From the NCBI GenBank assembly GCA_964223495.1, contig CAXQGL010000029.1:21743-85742 (forward strand): a stretch of 64,000 bases of DNA, given 5' to 3'. Shown piece by piece: positions 42,801-50,243 of this stretch. The DNA comes from UBA8752 sp964223495 (lineage in GTDB: Bacteria > Bacteroidota > Bacteroidia > Flavobacteriales_D > Sanyastnellaceae). The position numbers and the translations under genes were made by a program. Below the pieces are notes generated by a model. It ran no database searches, was not told the origin of the DNA, and worked only from the letters and a program-made list of their open reading frames with translations. Numbering within the stretch: the first letter of the stretch is position 1; each line of letters opens with the position of its first letter.

Positions 42801-42979
42801 GAATAGCGTCCATCCATGTCGGAAGTCACGCCGCGGGCACCGCCATTGGCGATGACGGTCGCGCCCGGCATGGGCTGTCCATTCTCGTCCGTGATGGAAC
42901 CGTTCAGTCCTTGGGCAGAAACAGCTGCTGAACACAACAGGAGTACTCCTGTCATGCAGCGATATAGGAATTGGTGCAT
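39863..42979 (-). CDS. susC: SusC/RagA TonB-dependent outer-membrane transporter
   Basis: 1038 aa. Signal peptide MHQFLYRCMTGVLLLCSAAVSAQ, then a carboxypeptidase-like domain (GSITDENGQPMPGATVIANG, about 25-100), the TonB box/plug (VVVIGYGVQRKKEVTGSI, VRGVASVSAAGDPLYVVDG, SVEILKDAAATGIYGSRGA) and a 22-strand barrel ending RAFTLGINMSF. It imports maltooligosaccharides using TonB energy. The gene is preceded by a TATTTTCG promoter element and a 19-bp palindrome (43027-43045). By eye, susC and susD use more GC-ending codons than the neighbouring secreted proteins; this was not computed. Confidence 0.96.
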   Translation of the reverse strand: MHQFLYRCMTGVLLLCSAAVSAQGLNGSITDENGQPMPGATVIANGGARGVTSDMDGRYSLELPSGRHTVEFSFVGYVKVTREVTLQEGQTKTLDVRLESDAVLMDDVVVIGYGVQRKKEVTGSIAQIDSKQITAVRTPSFEAALQGQAAGVQVSQSSGVAGAGSLIRVRGVASVSAAGDPLYVVDGIPITQNYFLRGNSGAMNNNPLATINPNDIESVEILKDAAATGIYGSRGANGVILITTKRGKTGTSYEFSSSAGFSNPASLPNMLNTEQYLTLRQEAWENDGGTGYVWLPGFTSAGDSPEARKRAFDEAMMTDTDWVNETVGTGVKHNYSFGVRKGGEKHNVYAGVSYDDNGSYLIGNSYERVSGRLNADFEPVDWAKIMVSSSLSQGINNRIDAAWSGGLGDAMSNALPYYPVYRTDTLFNADGTVNGLPGDYYLYQDEWGGTKNPVAVRESKTWITTENRSINNASIVLNPMDNLFIKGSGGFDYMHVREDIYNPPSIFLTSDLGNANRYANYVLNWNYSLTADYKMDLTEFSSLGLLAGSEFQRTDSYGYGIGFGDVTGPIFENDSLLEIANGQTTVNNPSQHSFLSYFGRANYTLKDRYFFQGTARVDGSSRFGRNYRYGFFPSLSAGWVISDEPWFESGTLSFMKARTSWGKTGNAALPDYARFGTYSAPDNGILYNGQPILFPLQPANPNLRWETSRTVDASIELGFWNDRVTTELAYYNKLSQDVIMNVSTPPSTGFTNRWDNVATILNRGVELSIKSRNLIGEFQWTTELNFARNYNELQDIGDYTPDAVSGGTNDSRVIPGSPVGSFYLMEFSHVDSETGLPVYLDRAGNETFDYDNNERKYVGDGLPDFVGGMTNTFRWKNWDLRALATFSYGAKIFDSSSKRQLGVVTSWNMRTEILDRWRQPGDEATFPRLTLDETTYGLPSGFPWWNTSLFVFDASYLRLRNLSLGYTIPQIGEGKHAIRNMRINASVTNLFTITNFPGLDPEVVRDFENAQDRNMSPNVTYLTPPQERAFTLGINMSF

Positions 42980-43012
42980 GAATTGATTTGATCAGCCGGC
43001 CTGGCCGGGGGC

Positions 43013-43020
43013 CGAAAATA
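43013..43020 (-). promoter_or_regulatory. susC: -7 element of susC (TATTTTCG)
   Basis: One base from TAnnTTTG on the minus strand, 34 bp before the susC ATG, with the palindromic operator candidate directly upstream (43027-43045). Confidence 0.5.
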
Positions 43021-43026
43021 ATAGAT

Positions 43027-43045
43027 ACGTGTATCTGTTACACGT
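43027..43045. promoter_or_regulatory. candidate operator: 19-bp perfect inverted repeat upstream of susC
   Basis: ACGTGTA (43027-43033) and TACACGT (43039-43045) are exact reverse complements separated by TCTGT. The site lies between the -7 and -33 positions of the susC promoter. The 45870-45888 site shares TTACACGT in the right half and xxGTGTx in the left with the same spacing. Confidence 0.65.
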
Positions 43046-43054
43046 CCGAAGTGC

Positions 43055-45847
43055 CTATTCGGATTTGAGCCAGTATGAGGCGCTGTTGCCCAGGGGAGAA
43101 ACGAGTCGGACCAGCATGGGCCCGGCCTGGGTGTGGCTGGGCAACTTCACGCGGGTGGAACCGGGGGGCAGGCGGTCGGCTGAAACCATCCTTCCGGTAA
43201 GGTCGAACAGTTGAATTTCGGCCGGGACATCCAATGGCGCATGAAGCACCAATTCGGCTTCGATTCCCGGATTGGGGATGATGTCGAATGGCGCCGGCAG
43301 CTCCGCTTCGTGAATGGCCAGGATGTTGTCAGGAGTCTCCATGGGGACATCGGTCCAGAGGTGGTATTCTCCCGGTTCAAAGTCCACGGACGCCGACAGG
43401 TCCGAGACCTCGATGCTCGATCCGGAGAAATAGTCGTACCAGGTTCCTGTATGCTGGAATCCGGGCGTCATGGAGAGGGGAGTCACCTGGAAGTTTCCGG
43501 CCACCACCACGTTCATGTCGGCTCCGTTCAAATGTAGGCGTTTGCCATATCCCCAAACGTCCCAATTGAAATCGTCCGTCTGGAATACCGGGTGGTCCCT
43601 TTTGAGCTGCGACAAAGCGGCCATCACCTGGTACACCCTGTAGCGCGGCGCCACCTCGCGGTAATCCCACTTCACGGGTTTGGCCACGACCCTGCAGTCC
43701 TCCGAGATGGTCACACCATCGGCGCAGGTATTGATGGAGTAGTCGTAACCGAGTTCTCCGAACTGCCAGATCATCTTGGGACCCGGAAGTGGAATGTTGA
43801 AGCAGGAACCCAGTTCGATGCGCGCCAATGCCGTTTCGAGATCCGTCACGACATAACCACCGTTGCCATTGCCGTATTGGAGGTTCTTGTACATGAGGCG
43901 TTCCTCGTCGTGGCTTTCCATGTAGCTGACGGAACGGGGGTGGTTCCAACCGCGATCCTGCCAACTGGCCCAGGATAGGTTGGAGCTGTATCCCATGGCG
44001 GCCTCCTGATAGTCGTGGGTGACGTTGGCCCAGGTCATGAATCCCATGTCGCTGAGCACCTTTTCCTCGTTGTTGTCGGTCCAATGCTCGAGAATCATAT
44101 AGAATCCCGGGTCCTGGGACCAGATGTGGTCGCCGTATTCCTCCCAAAGGTTGATCCTGTCCTGGTCATAGCTTCCGCCGGTGCCATTCCAGGTGAATCC
44201 CTGGGACAGGTCCCACCGGTAACCATCCACGTGGAATTCATCGCGCCAGAAATCGATGACACGCTTGGTGAAATCGCGCGTGGCCTGAGCCTGGTGGTCG
44301 TAGTCGAAGAAGAAGTCGACACCGTTGGCCGGCGGCGTCGTGTTGAAGAAGGGATTGTTCGCGGCCGGAGCGCCATTCTGCCACCACATGAGAATCTGCG
44401 GGTTGGGCCAATCGCTGTGGTTCATGACCATGTCCAGGATCACCGCGATGCCCCGCTCATGACAGGCGTTGACGAGCTCCTTCAACTTGTCCTTGGGGCC
44501 ATAGGCTTTGTCGACGGCGAAATAGAAAGAAGGGTTGTAGCCCCAGCTGTCGTTGCCGTTGAATTCGTTGACCGGCATGAGCTCCAGGGCCGTGATGTTG
44601 AGCGAAGCCAGATAGTCCAGGGTGTCGATGATGAAATCGAAGGTCCGCTCCTCACTGAAATCGCGGACGAGCAATTCGTAGATGACGAGGTTCTCCTGGG
44701 CGGGCCGCACGAAGTCGCCATCGGTCCATTCAAATTCCGGGCCTCCGGTTCTGAAGACGCTGACCGGTGCCTGATTGGTCAGGCCAACGGGGAAGTCGAT
44801 CAGGAAGGGGTAGGTCGATTCCGGAATCCATTGATCGTTCCAATAGTCGAGCTGCTTCTCCGCATAAGGGTCTGGAAAGCGGTCATCATTGGGCATGACA
44901 TGGTACTGATATCGGTATTCCTGATTTGGATTCAACCCATTCAGCTCGATCCAGAAACGGTCGCCTTCCGGTGTCACATTCATCATGAACGCTTCCTGCA
45001 CCAGCCAATCGGTGAGGTCTCCCACGAAGAAGACATGGCTCTTGTCCGGAGCGAACAACTGCAATACCAATGAGGTACCGTCCTCCGAAGGGTTCAATCC
45101 ATCCAGGGTGCCGGGGGGAGCTTCAGCGATGTTCGGGACATCGGGCAGGACGAAAATTTCCGCAGTCGCGGTGGCGATATTGGTGCCGTTGTCCGCCACG
45201 AAGTCGATGACATGGGTTCCGGCTTCAGCAGGGATGAATCCGTGACTCAATTGGACGGCATCCTCCGCCTGTGCCAGGGTATCCCCATCGCTGACCATGA
45301 CCAGGTCGGCCGCTTGCGAAGCGGTAGCAACCAAAGCGATTTCCTGGCCCACGATGCCCAGCGAACTCGGTGACTGCGGCTGTTGGAACACAGCGGAGAA
45401 ACTGCCATCGCTCAGCGGCAGGAAAATATCGCTGCCATCCGAGTCACGGCCCACAAGGGATCCGGGGCCATTTCGGAAAACCATGGCGAGCTGCTCGGCG
45501 GCGACATTGCCGGGAATGCCATAGAAATCAGCCAAGGTCTGACCTCCGAAGTCGTAGCTCCACAGATTGGTGCCTTCATAATCCATGACCCACTGCGTAT
45601 CCGTGCTCGCCCAAGGCATGTTGACATATTGCCAATCCGTAGGCGAAGAACTCTGCGATGTGATCAGCCCCGTATGGATGTAGACGGGAATGATGCCCGC
45701 GAGCTCACCGTTGCCCTCGGTGGCGTCGTAATACAGCGTGACCTCATCATTCACGGACGGAAAAGGAGGGTCCGTCCACACTACCTGGGCAGGGATGTTG
45801 AACACAATGGCAAGGGCCGAAAGGGCCAAGCATGGCTTTTGGAACAT
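43055..45847 (-). CDS. secreted GH13 alpha-amylase with T9SS sorting domain
   Basis: 930 aa with signal peptide (MFQKPCLALSALAIVFNIPAQ). Two N-terminal beta-sandwich regions (about 22-240) include NDEVTLYYDATEGNGELAG; a CBM48-like segment follows (FVGDLTDWLVQEAFMMN, about 270-340). GH13 catalytic regions: DMVMNHSD (I), GYRWDLSQGF with the nucleophile Asp (II), MILEHWTDN with acid/base Glu (III), MESHDEERL (IV). The C-terminal domain (IIPNPGIEAELVLH onward) is a T9SS sorting domain, so the enzyme is probably attached to the cell surface. It would supply maltooligosaccharides to SusCD. It lies between the regulator and susC on the same strand and has its own operator-promoter. Confidence 0.94.
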   Translation of the reverse strand: MFQKPCLALSALAIVFNIPAQVVWTDPPFPSVNDEVTLYYDATEGNGELAGIIPVYIHTGLITSQSSSPTDWQYVNMPWASTDTQWVMDYEGTNLWSYDFGGQTLADFYGIPGNVAAEQLAMVFRNGPGSLVGRDSDGSDIFLPLSDGSFSAVFQQPQSPSSLGIVGQEIALVATASQAADLVMVSDGDTLAQAEDAVQLSHGFIPAEAGTHVIDFVADNGTNIATATAEIFVLPDVPNIAEAPPGTLDGLNPSEDGTSLVLQLFAPDKSHVFFVGDLTDWLVQEAFMMNVTPEGDRFWIELNGLNPNQEYRYQYHVMPNDDRFPDPYAEKQLDYWNDQWIPESTYPFLIDFPVGLTNQAPVSVFRTGGPEFEWTDGDFVRPAQENLVIYELLVRDFSEERTFDFIIDTLDYLASLNITALELMPVNEFNGNDSWGYNPSFYFAVDKAYGPKDKLKELVNACHERGIAVILDMVMNHSDWPNPQILMWWQNGAPAANNPFFNTTPPANGVDFFFDYDHQAQATRDFTKRVIDFWRDEFHVDGYRWDLSQGFTWNGTGGSYDQDRINLWEEYGDHIWSQDPGFYMILEHWTDNNEEKVLSDMGFMTWANVTHDYQEAAMGYSSNLSWASWQDRGWNHPRSVSYMESHDEERLMYKNLQYGNGNGGYVVTDLETALARIELGSCFNIPLPGPKMIWQFGELGYDYSINTCADGVTISEDCRVVAKPVKWDYREVAPRYRVYQVMAALSQLKRDHPVFQTDDFNWDVWGYGKRLHLNGADMNVVVAGNFQVTPLSMTPGFQHTGTWYDYFSGSSIEVSDLSASVDFEPGEYHLWTDVPMETPDNILAIHEAELPAPFDIIPNPGIEAELVLHAPLDVPAEIQLFDLTGRMVSADRLPPGSTRVKLPSHTQAGPMLVRLVSPLGNSASYWLKSE

Positions 45848-45869
45848 GTCGTTGTTGTATCGTTCGACT

Positions 45870-45888
45870 AAGTGTCGAATTTACACGT
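45870..45888. promoter_or_regulatory. candidate operator overlapping the amylase -7 element
   Basis: AAGTGTC-GAATT-TACACGT, 19 bp, is laid out like the perfect palindrome before susC: right halves identical over TTACACGT, left halves sharing GTGT. On the minus strand it contains TAAATTCG (45883 to 45876), a TAnnTTCG -7 element 29 bp before the amylase ATG, so a bound protein would block the promoter. Confidence 0.6.
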
Positions 45889-46601
45889 CAATCGGGCTTG
45901 CGATAGGTGTACAATTGCGCAGGCTTGTGCAAAACGCCCTCCTGCTTCTCATCGAGGGGAACGACCTCCGTCATGCGCTTCACGTTCTTCCTGAAATTCC
46001 GCTTGTCAAGCTCCTTGCCGAGGATGATCTCGTGCAACCGTTGCAACTGTCCCAAGGTGAACTTCTCCGGCAGCAACTCGAAGATGATGTTGTGGTGGAC
46101 CACGTCTTCCCGCAGTTTCTCCAGTCCGGCTGCAATGATGTCGTTGTGGTCAAAGGCGAGGTTTGGAATCTCCTTCAAGGGACACCACTCGGCTCTGCTG
46201 GCGAAGCTGCTCGGCTTGGGCCGATAATCGTCCATGGAGACGAGGCTGTAATAACCGATGGTGACCACCCTGCGGTCCGGATACCGGCGGAAACTGGTGA
46301 GCCACTCCCTGTCCTTTTCGGCAAATACCCGGTCCGGTGCACCGAAGGCACAGAATTGCTTCAGGAAGATGCCGTTCAACGAGGTCAGGTTGGACAGGAT
46401 GCGGTGAGCCGCCTCGTCCAGACCTTCCTCGGGCAGAATGAGGTCTCCTGGAACGGCCATGAGGAAACGATCGGTTTCCATGTCCCGTCCCGGCAATCCC
46501 CGACGGATGAGCAGCACTTGGAGTTGCTCCCCATCAAAGCCGAACACCACATTGTCGATACTGAGATCGAAAGGGATGGACGTATTGTTGGCTCCTTGCA
46601 T
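45888..46601 (-). CDS. NUDIX-type transcriptional regulator (NrtR-like: Nudix sensor plus winged helix)
   Basis: 237 aa from the ATG at 46601 (MQGANNTSIPFDLSIDNVVF); the ATG at 46661 lies upstream of a perfect TACTTTTG promoter element, so the shorter start is preferred. Residues about 10-150 are a Nudix fold (LQVLLIRRGLPGRD, FLMAVPGDLI), but the Nudix box is degenerate: the REUxEE glutamates are missing in DEAAHRILSNLTSL, so hydrolysis is unlikely and ligand sensing more likely. Residues about 160-237 are a winged helix (LLPEKFTLGQLQRLHEIILG, RNFRKNVKRMTEV) as in NrtR and Bacteroides AraR. Located at the divergence between the glucan-uptake genes and the glycolytic operon. Inferred to bind the palindromes at 43027 and 45870. 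Confidence 0.88.
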   Translation of the reverse strand: MQGANNTSIPFDLSIDNVVFGFDGEQLQVLLIRRGLPGRDMETDRFLMAVPGDLILPEEGLDEAAHRILSNLTSLNGIFLKQFCAFGAPDRVFAEKDREWLTSFRRYPDRRVVTIGYYSLVSMDDYRPKPSSFASRAEWCPLKEIPNLAFDHNDIIAAGLEKLREDVVHHNIIFELLPEKFTLGQLQRLHEIILGKELDKRNFRKNVKRMTEVVPLDEKQEGVLHKPAQLYTYRKPD

Positions 46602-46640
46602 GAGGAATTCCGATTTGGCTATGCGGGAAGGGGTTCGTGT

Positions 46641-46648
46641 CAAAAGTA
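46641..46648 (-). promoter_or_regulatory. -7 element TACTTTTG of the NUDIX regulator
   Basis: Perfect TAnnTTTG match on the minus strand, 39 bp before the preferred ATG at 46601. It decides against the upstream start at 46661. Confidence 0.55.
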
Positions 46649-46677
46649 CACCAATTTCCATGTGACCGCACCAACGC

Positions 46678-46685
46678 TATCTTCG
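46678..46685 (+). promoter_or_regulatory. pfkA: -7 element TATCTTCG of the pfkA operon
   Basis: TAnnTTCG form, 13 bp before the pfkA ATG, giving a very short leader. The identical octamer serves rpsP at 56408-56415. Confidence 0.5.
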
Positions 46686-46698
46686 CGCACCTTATCTG

Positions 46699-47679
46699 AT
46701 GAGCAGAATCGAACGTATCGGCGTCCTGACCAGCGGAGGTGACGCCCCGGGAATGAACGCCGCAATCCGCGCTGTCGTCCGTTGTGCCGTATTTCACGGC
46801 ATCGAAGTATCGGGTGTTTTCCAAGGCTATGACGGCTTGATTTCCGGTGATTTGAAACGCCTGCATGCGAGGAGTGTTGCGAAGATTCTCGGTCGCGGCG
46901 GCACCATTCTCAAGAGTGCCCGTTGTCCGGAATTCCATGAGGAGGAAGGTCGCGCGTCTGCAGCCCGTGTGCTCAGGGAAGCCAAGGTCGATGCACTGGT
47001 GGTGATCGGTGGAAACGGCACCTTCACCGGTGCCCAGAAGCTCGCGGAAGAGCATGATGTGAAAGTCGTGGGCATCCCCGGGACCATCGACAACGATCTC
47101 GCTGGTACGGACTACACGATTGGGTACGACACCGCCACGAATACGGTCGTGGAGGCTGTGGACAAGATCAGGGATACGGCCAGCAGCCACAACAGGCTGT
47201 TCTTCGTCGAGGTCATGGGCAGGGACAGCGGATACATTGCGTTGAAGACAGCCATTGCGACGGGTGCCATCGCTGTGATGACGCCCGAAGCGGGCATGGA
47301 CATCGATGACCTGATCGACATCCTCGCCCGCGGTGAAGAGTCCAACAAGACGAGCAGCATAGTCATCGTTGCCGAAGGGGACACGAATGGAGGCGCGATG
47401 GAGATTGCGGCCAAGGTGCACGCCCGATATAACAAATACGATACCCGTGTCACCGTTCTGGGACACATTCAGCGCGGGGGTGACCCCAGTTGCTTTGACC
47501 GTGTGCTCGCGAGTCGGCTCGGGGTTGGAGCGGTGGAAGCGCTCATTTCGGGAAAAACAGCCGTCATGGCCGGCATGGTCAACGATGAAGTCGTTTACAC
47601 GCCTTTCCTGGAAGCGATCAACAGGAAATCAAAAGGGCTCGATGAGGAACTCCGCGTTGCCCAAATTCTCAGCATCTGA
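46699..47679 (+). CDS. pfkA: 6-phosphofructokinase (ATP-type, PfkA)
   Basis: 326 aa, the usual length for the bacterial enzyme (~320). Fructose 6-phosphate + ATP to fructose 1,6-bisphosphate. Motifs: LTSGGDAPGMNAAIRAVVR (ATP site), VVIGGNGTFTGA, GIPGTIDNDLAGTDYTIG with the catalytic Asp of TIDND, FFVEVMGRDSGYIAL (fructose-phosphate site), LGHIQRGGDPS. The ATP-type glycine is kept (GGNGT), not the Asp of PPi enzymes. First gene of a five-gene operon ending with maltose phosphorylase; gap starts 20 bp later. Confidence 0.97.
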   Translation: MSRIERIGVLTSGGDAPGMNAAIRAVVRCAVFHGIEVSGVFQGYDGLISGDLKRLHARSVAKILGRGGTILKSARCPEFHEEEGRASAARVLREAKVDALVVIGGNGTFTGAQKLAEEHDVKVVGIPGTIDNDLAGTDYTIGYDTATNTVVEAVDKIRDTASSHNRLFFVEVMGRDSGYIALKTAIATGAIAVMTPEAGMDIDDLIDILARGEESNKTSSIVIVAEGDTNGGAMEIAAKVHARYNKYDTRVTVLGHIQRGGDPSCFDRVLASRLGVGAVEALISGKTAVMAGMVNDEVVYTPFLEAINRKSKGLDEELRVAQILSI

Positions 47680-47699
47680 ACACCAAACATCAATAGAAT

Positions 47700-48686
47700 A
47701 TGACCAAGGTTGCCATCAATGGTTTCGGCCGCATCGGCCGATTGTCCTTCCGTCAACTCCTCGCCAAGGACGGCGTAGAGATTTGTGCCATCAATGACCT
47801 CACCAGTGTGGAGACATTGGCCCATCTGCTCAAGTACGACAGCATCCACGGCCGCTTCCCCGGCGAGGTGCGGGTGGAGGGTGGACACCTCGTGGTCAAC
47901 GGCAAGACCGTTGCCGTCAGTGCCGAGCGTGATCCTGCCGCCCTTCCCTGGTCCACCATGGGAGTCGATGTGGTGGTGGAGAGCACGGGTGTGTTCCGCG
48001 ACGAGGCCGGTGCGGGCAAGCACCTCGCTGCCGGTGCTCGGAAGGTGGTCATTTCTGCTCCCGCGAAAGGAGGCATCAAGACGGTCGTCCTCGGTGTCAA
48101 CGATGACATCCTGAGCGATGATGATACCATCCTGTCCAACGCCAGCTGCACCACGAAGTGCGTGGCCCCCCTGGCCAAGGTGTTGAATGACAGTTTCGGT
48201 CTGGAAAAAGGCTACATCACCACGGTGCACGCCTACACCTCCGACCAGTGCATCCAGGATGCCCCCCACAGTGACCTGCGTCGCGCCCGGGCCGCAGCCA
48301 TGAGCATGATCCCCACCACCACCGGGGCTGCTGCGGCCGTGGGTCTCGTCCTGCCGGAACTGAAAGGCCGGCTCGATGGTCATGCCGTCCGCGTTCCCAC
48401 GCCCACCGGCTCCCTGACTGACCTCGTCGCGGTGCTGAGCCGTGAGGTGACCGGGGATGAAGTGAATGCCGCATTGAAGACCGCAGCAGATGGACCGATG
48501 AATGGCATCATGGAATACACGGAGGACCCCATCGTATCGGTGGATATCGTGGGGAATCCACACAGCAACATTCTCGATGCGGGAATGACTTCGGCTATGG
48601 GGAACATGGTCAAGCTTTTCGGTTGGTATGATAATGAGATGGGGTATTCCAGCCGCGTGGCGGACCTCGTGGAACGCATTGGCTGA
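47700..48686 (+). CDS. gap: glyceraldehyde-3-phosphate dehydrogenase, type I
   Basis: 328 aa. NAD-binding start VAINGFGRIGRLSFRQL, catalytic cysteine in SNASCTTKCVAPL, catalytic His in TTVHAYTSDQ, substrate residues in LPELKGRLDGHAVRVPTPTGS, and the C-terminal WYDNEMGYSSRV. Oxidises glyceraldehyde 3-phosphate to 1,3-bisphosphoglycerate. The cofactor is probably NAD (the loop after the second strand reads NDLTS, not an NADP-type Ser/Arg pattern). It sits between pfkA and the sugar kinase with gaps of 20 and 3 bp, so the lower glycolytic step is co-transcribed with maltose phosphorolysis. Confidence 0.96.
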   Translation: MTKVAINGFGRIGRLSFRQLLAKDGVEICAINDLTSVETLAHLLKYDSIHGRFPGEVRVEGGHLVVNGKTVAVSAERDPAALPWSTMGVDVVVESTGVFRDEAGAGKHLAAGARKVVISAPAKGGIKTVVLGVNDDILSDDDTILSNASCTTKCVAPLAKVLNDSFGLEKGYITTVHAYTSDQCIQDAPHSDLRRARAAAMSMIPTTTGAAAAVGLVLPELKGRLDGHAVRVPTPTGSLTDLVAVLSREVTGDEVNAALKTAADGPMNGIMEYTEDPIVSVDIVGNPHSNILDAGMTSAMGNMVKLFGWYDNEMGYSSRVADLVERIG

Positions 48687-48689
48687 TCC

Positions 48690-49559
48690 ATGCGTGTGCT
48701 CATAGCGGACAGTGGTTCCACCAAATGTGATTGGCAGCTCCTTGACGATTCCGGCAAGGAGTTGATGGAGTTCCACACGATGGGATTCAATCCTTACTTC
48801 CACAGTGCGGACAGGGTTGAAGAGGTGATGCGCAGCCAATCCGATGTGTGCACCATCATGGAGGAGGTCACCCACGTGTACTTCTACGGCGCAGGGAGCA
48901 GCTCGGCACCCTTGTGTGCCATCATCGAGGAAGGTTTGCAGCGGGTGTTCAACGCGGCATCAGTCCACGTCGGACATGATCTGGAAGGGGCGGCGTTCAG
49001 CACCTATGATGGTCGACCCGGTATCACATGCATCATCGGTACGGGATCGAACAGTTGCCAGTTCGATGGTCAAACCGTCGTCGAGGAAGTGCCCGCCCTG
49101 GCCTACATCCTCGGAGACGAGGCGAGCGGCAGTTGGCATGGCAAGAAGTTGCTCGCCGCCAGGCTGTACCATCACTTGCCAGTGGAGGTGGAGCGGGATT
49201 TCGATGCGACCTACGGATTGACCAAGGATGACATCATCGACAAGGTCTACCGGGACAAGGACCCCAACGTCTTCCTCGCGAGCTTCATGACGTTCATCGG
49301 CAAGCACAGGGACCAACCGATGTTCAAGCAGTGGCTGTCGGAAGGGTTTCGCGCCTTCATCGATGTGCACGTGAAGTGCTTCAGTGGATGGCAGGACCAG
49401 CCGGTGCATTTCATCGGCAGCGTCGCGTTCCATTTCCAGGAGGAATTGAGGGCTGAATGTGCCAAGGACGGCATCGATGTCGGCAGCATCATCAAGAAGC
49501 CCATCGACGGGTTGGCTTCCTACCACCTCAAGCACATTCTGCCGAAGCTGCAACATTGA
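48690..49559 (+). CDS. BadF/BadG-type sugar kinase (N-acetylglucosamine kinase-like)
   Basis: 289 aa ASKHA-fold kinase. Phosphate-1 motif IADSGSTKCDWQLLD, connect region YFYGAGSSS, phosphate-2 motif TCIIGTGSNSCQFDG, adenosine region VHFIGSVAFHF. Bacteroidota homologues are usually annotated as N-acetylglucosamine kinases. Here the gene is 3 bp after gap and 1 bp before pgmB, in an operon with maltose phosphorylase, whose product glucose needs phosphorylation; glucokinase activity is therefore a reasonable alternative. Substrate is an inference from position. Confidence 0.85.
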   Translation: MRVLIADSGSTKCDWQLLDDSGKELMEFHTMGFNPYFHSADRVEEVMRSQSDVCTIMEEVTHVYFYGAGSSSAPLCAIIEEGLQRVFNAASVHVGHDLEGAAFSTYDGRPGITCIIGTGSNSCQFDGQTVVEEVPALAYILGDEASGSWHGKKLLAARLYHHLPVEVERDFDATYGLTKDDIIDKVYRDKDPNVFLASFMTFIGKHRDQPMFKQWLSEGFRAFIDVHVKCFSGWQDQPVHFIGSVAFHFQEELRAECAKDGIDVGSIIKKPIDGLASYHLKHILPKLQH

Positions 49560-49560
49560 G

Positions 49561-50229
49561 ATGCCGGCCATGTCGTTCGATCCACAAGCCTGTCTGTTCG
49601 ACCTCGACGGTGTGATCGTCGATACGGCCAAGTACCATTTCACAGGATGGCAACGCTTGGCCGATGAGCTGGGCATCCCGTTCACCCACGAGGACAACGA
49701 GCAGCTCAAGGGCGTGAGCCGCGTTGGATCCCTCGAGTACATCCTGCACAAGGGGGGGCTCGATCTCGACAACGATACCAAGGTCCGGCTCATGGACCGG
49801 AAGAACGAGTGGTACCTCAACCTCGTTTCCGCCATGACGCCGGATGAATTGTTCCCTGGCGTGGTGGAGTTCATCGATGAGCTTCGCGCGCTGGGCATCA
49901 AGGTAGGATTGGGATCAAGCAGCAGGAATGCGCCACTCATCCTGGACCGGTGTGGGATTTCTGACCGTTTCGACGCCATCGTGGATGGCAACAGCATCAC
50001 TTTCTCGAAGCCCGATCCGGAAGTGTTCCTCAAGGGGGCGGAGGCATTCGGGGTGGATCCTGAACGGTGTGTGGTCTTCGAGGATGCCCAATCCGGTGTG
50101 GAGGCTGCATTGAATGGGGGATTCCGTATTGTGGGAGTAGGCGACGCCACGGCCCTTGAACGTGCTGAATTCGTGATTTCAGGATTCGACGGATTCAATG
50201 TGCAGGCGCTCATCGCGCGCCTTTCCTGA
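49561..50229 (+). CDS. pgmB: beta-phosphoglucomutase
   Basis: 222 aa from the ATG at 49561 (a second ATG at 49570 is possible). HAD-superfamily enzyme converting beta-glucose 1-phosphate to glucose 6-phosphate. Motif I FDLDGVIVDTAKYHF has the nucleophile Asp and acid/base Asp; the cap residues WQRLADELGIPF match beta-PGM; motif II GLGSSSRN, motif III SKPDPEVF, motif IV VFEDAQSGVEAA. It sits directly before the maltose phosphorylase gene (14 bp), whose product is its substrate; this pairing is the standard maltose phosphorolysis module. Confidence 0.95.
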   Translation: MPAMSFDPQACLFDLDGVIVDTAKYHFTGWQRLADELGIPFTHEDNEQLKGVSRVGSLEYILHKGGLDLDNDTKVRLMDRKNEWYLNLVSAMTPDELFPGVVEFIDELRALGIKVGLGSSSRNAPLILDRCGISDRFDAIVDGNSITFSKPDPEVFLKGAEAFGVDPERCVVFEDAQSGVEAALNGGFRIVGVGDATALERAEFVISGFDGFNVQALIARLS

Positions 50230-50243
50230 TATCTTCCGACACC

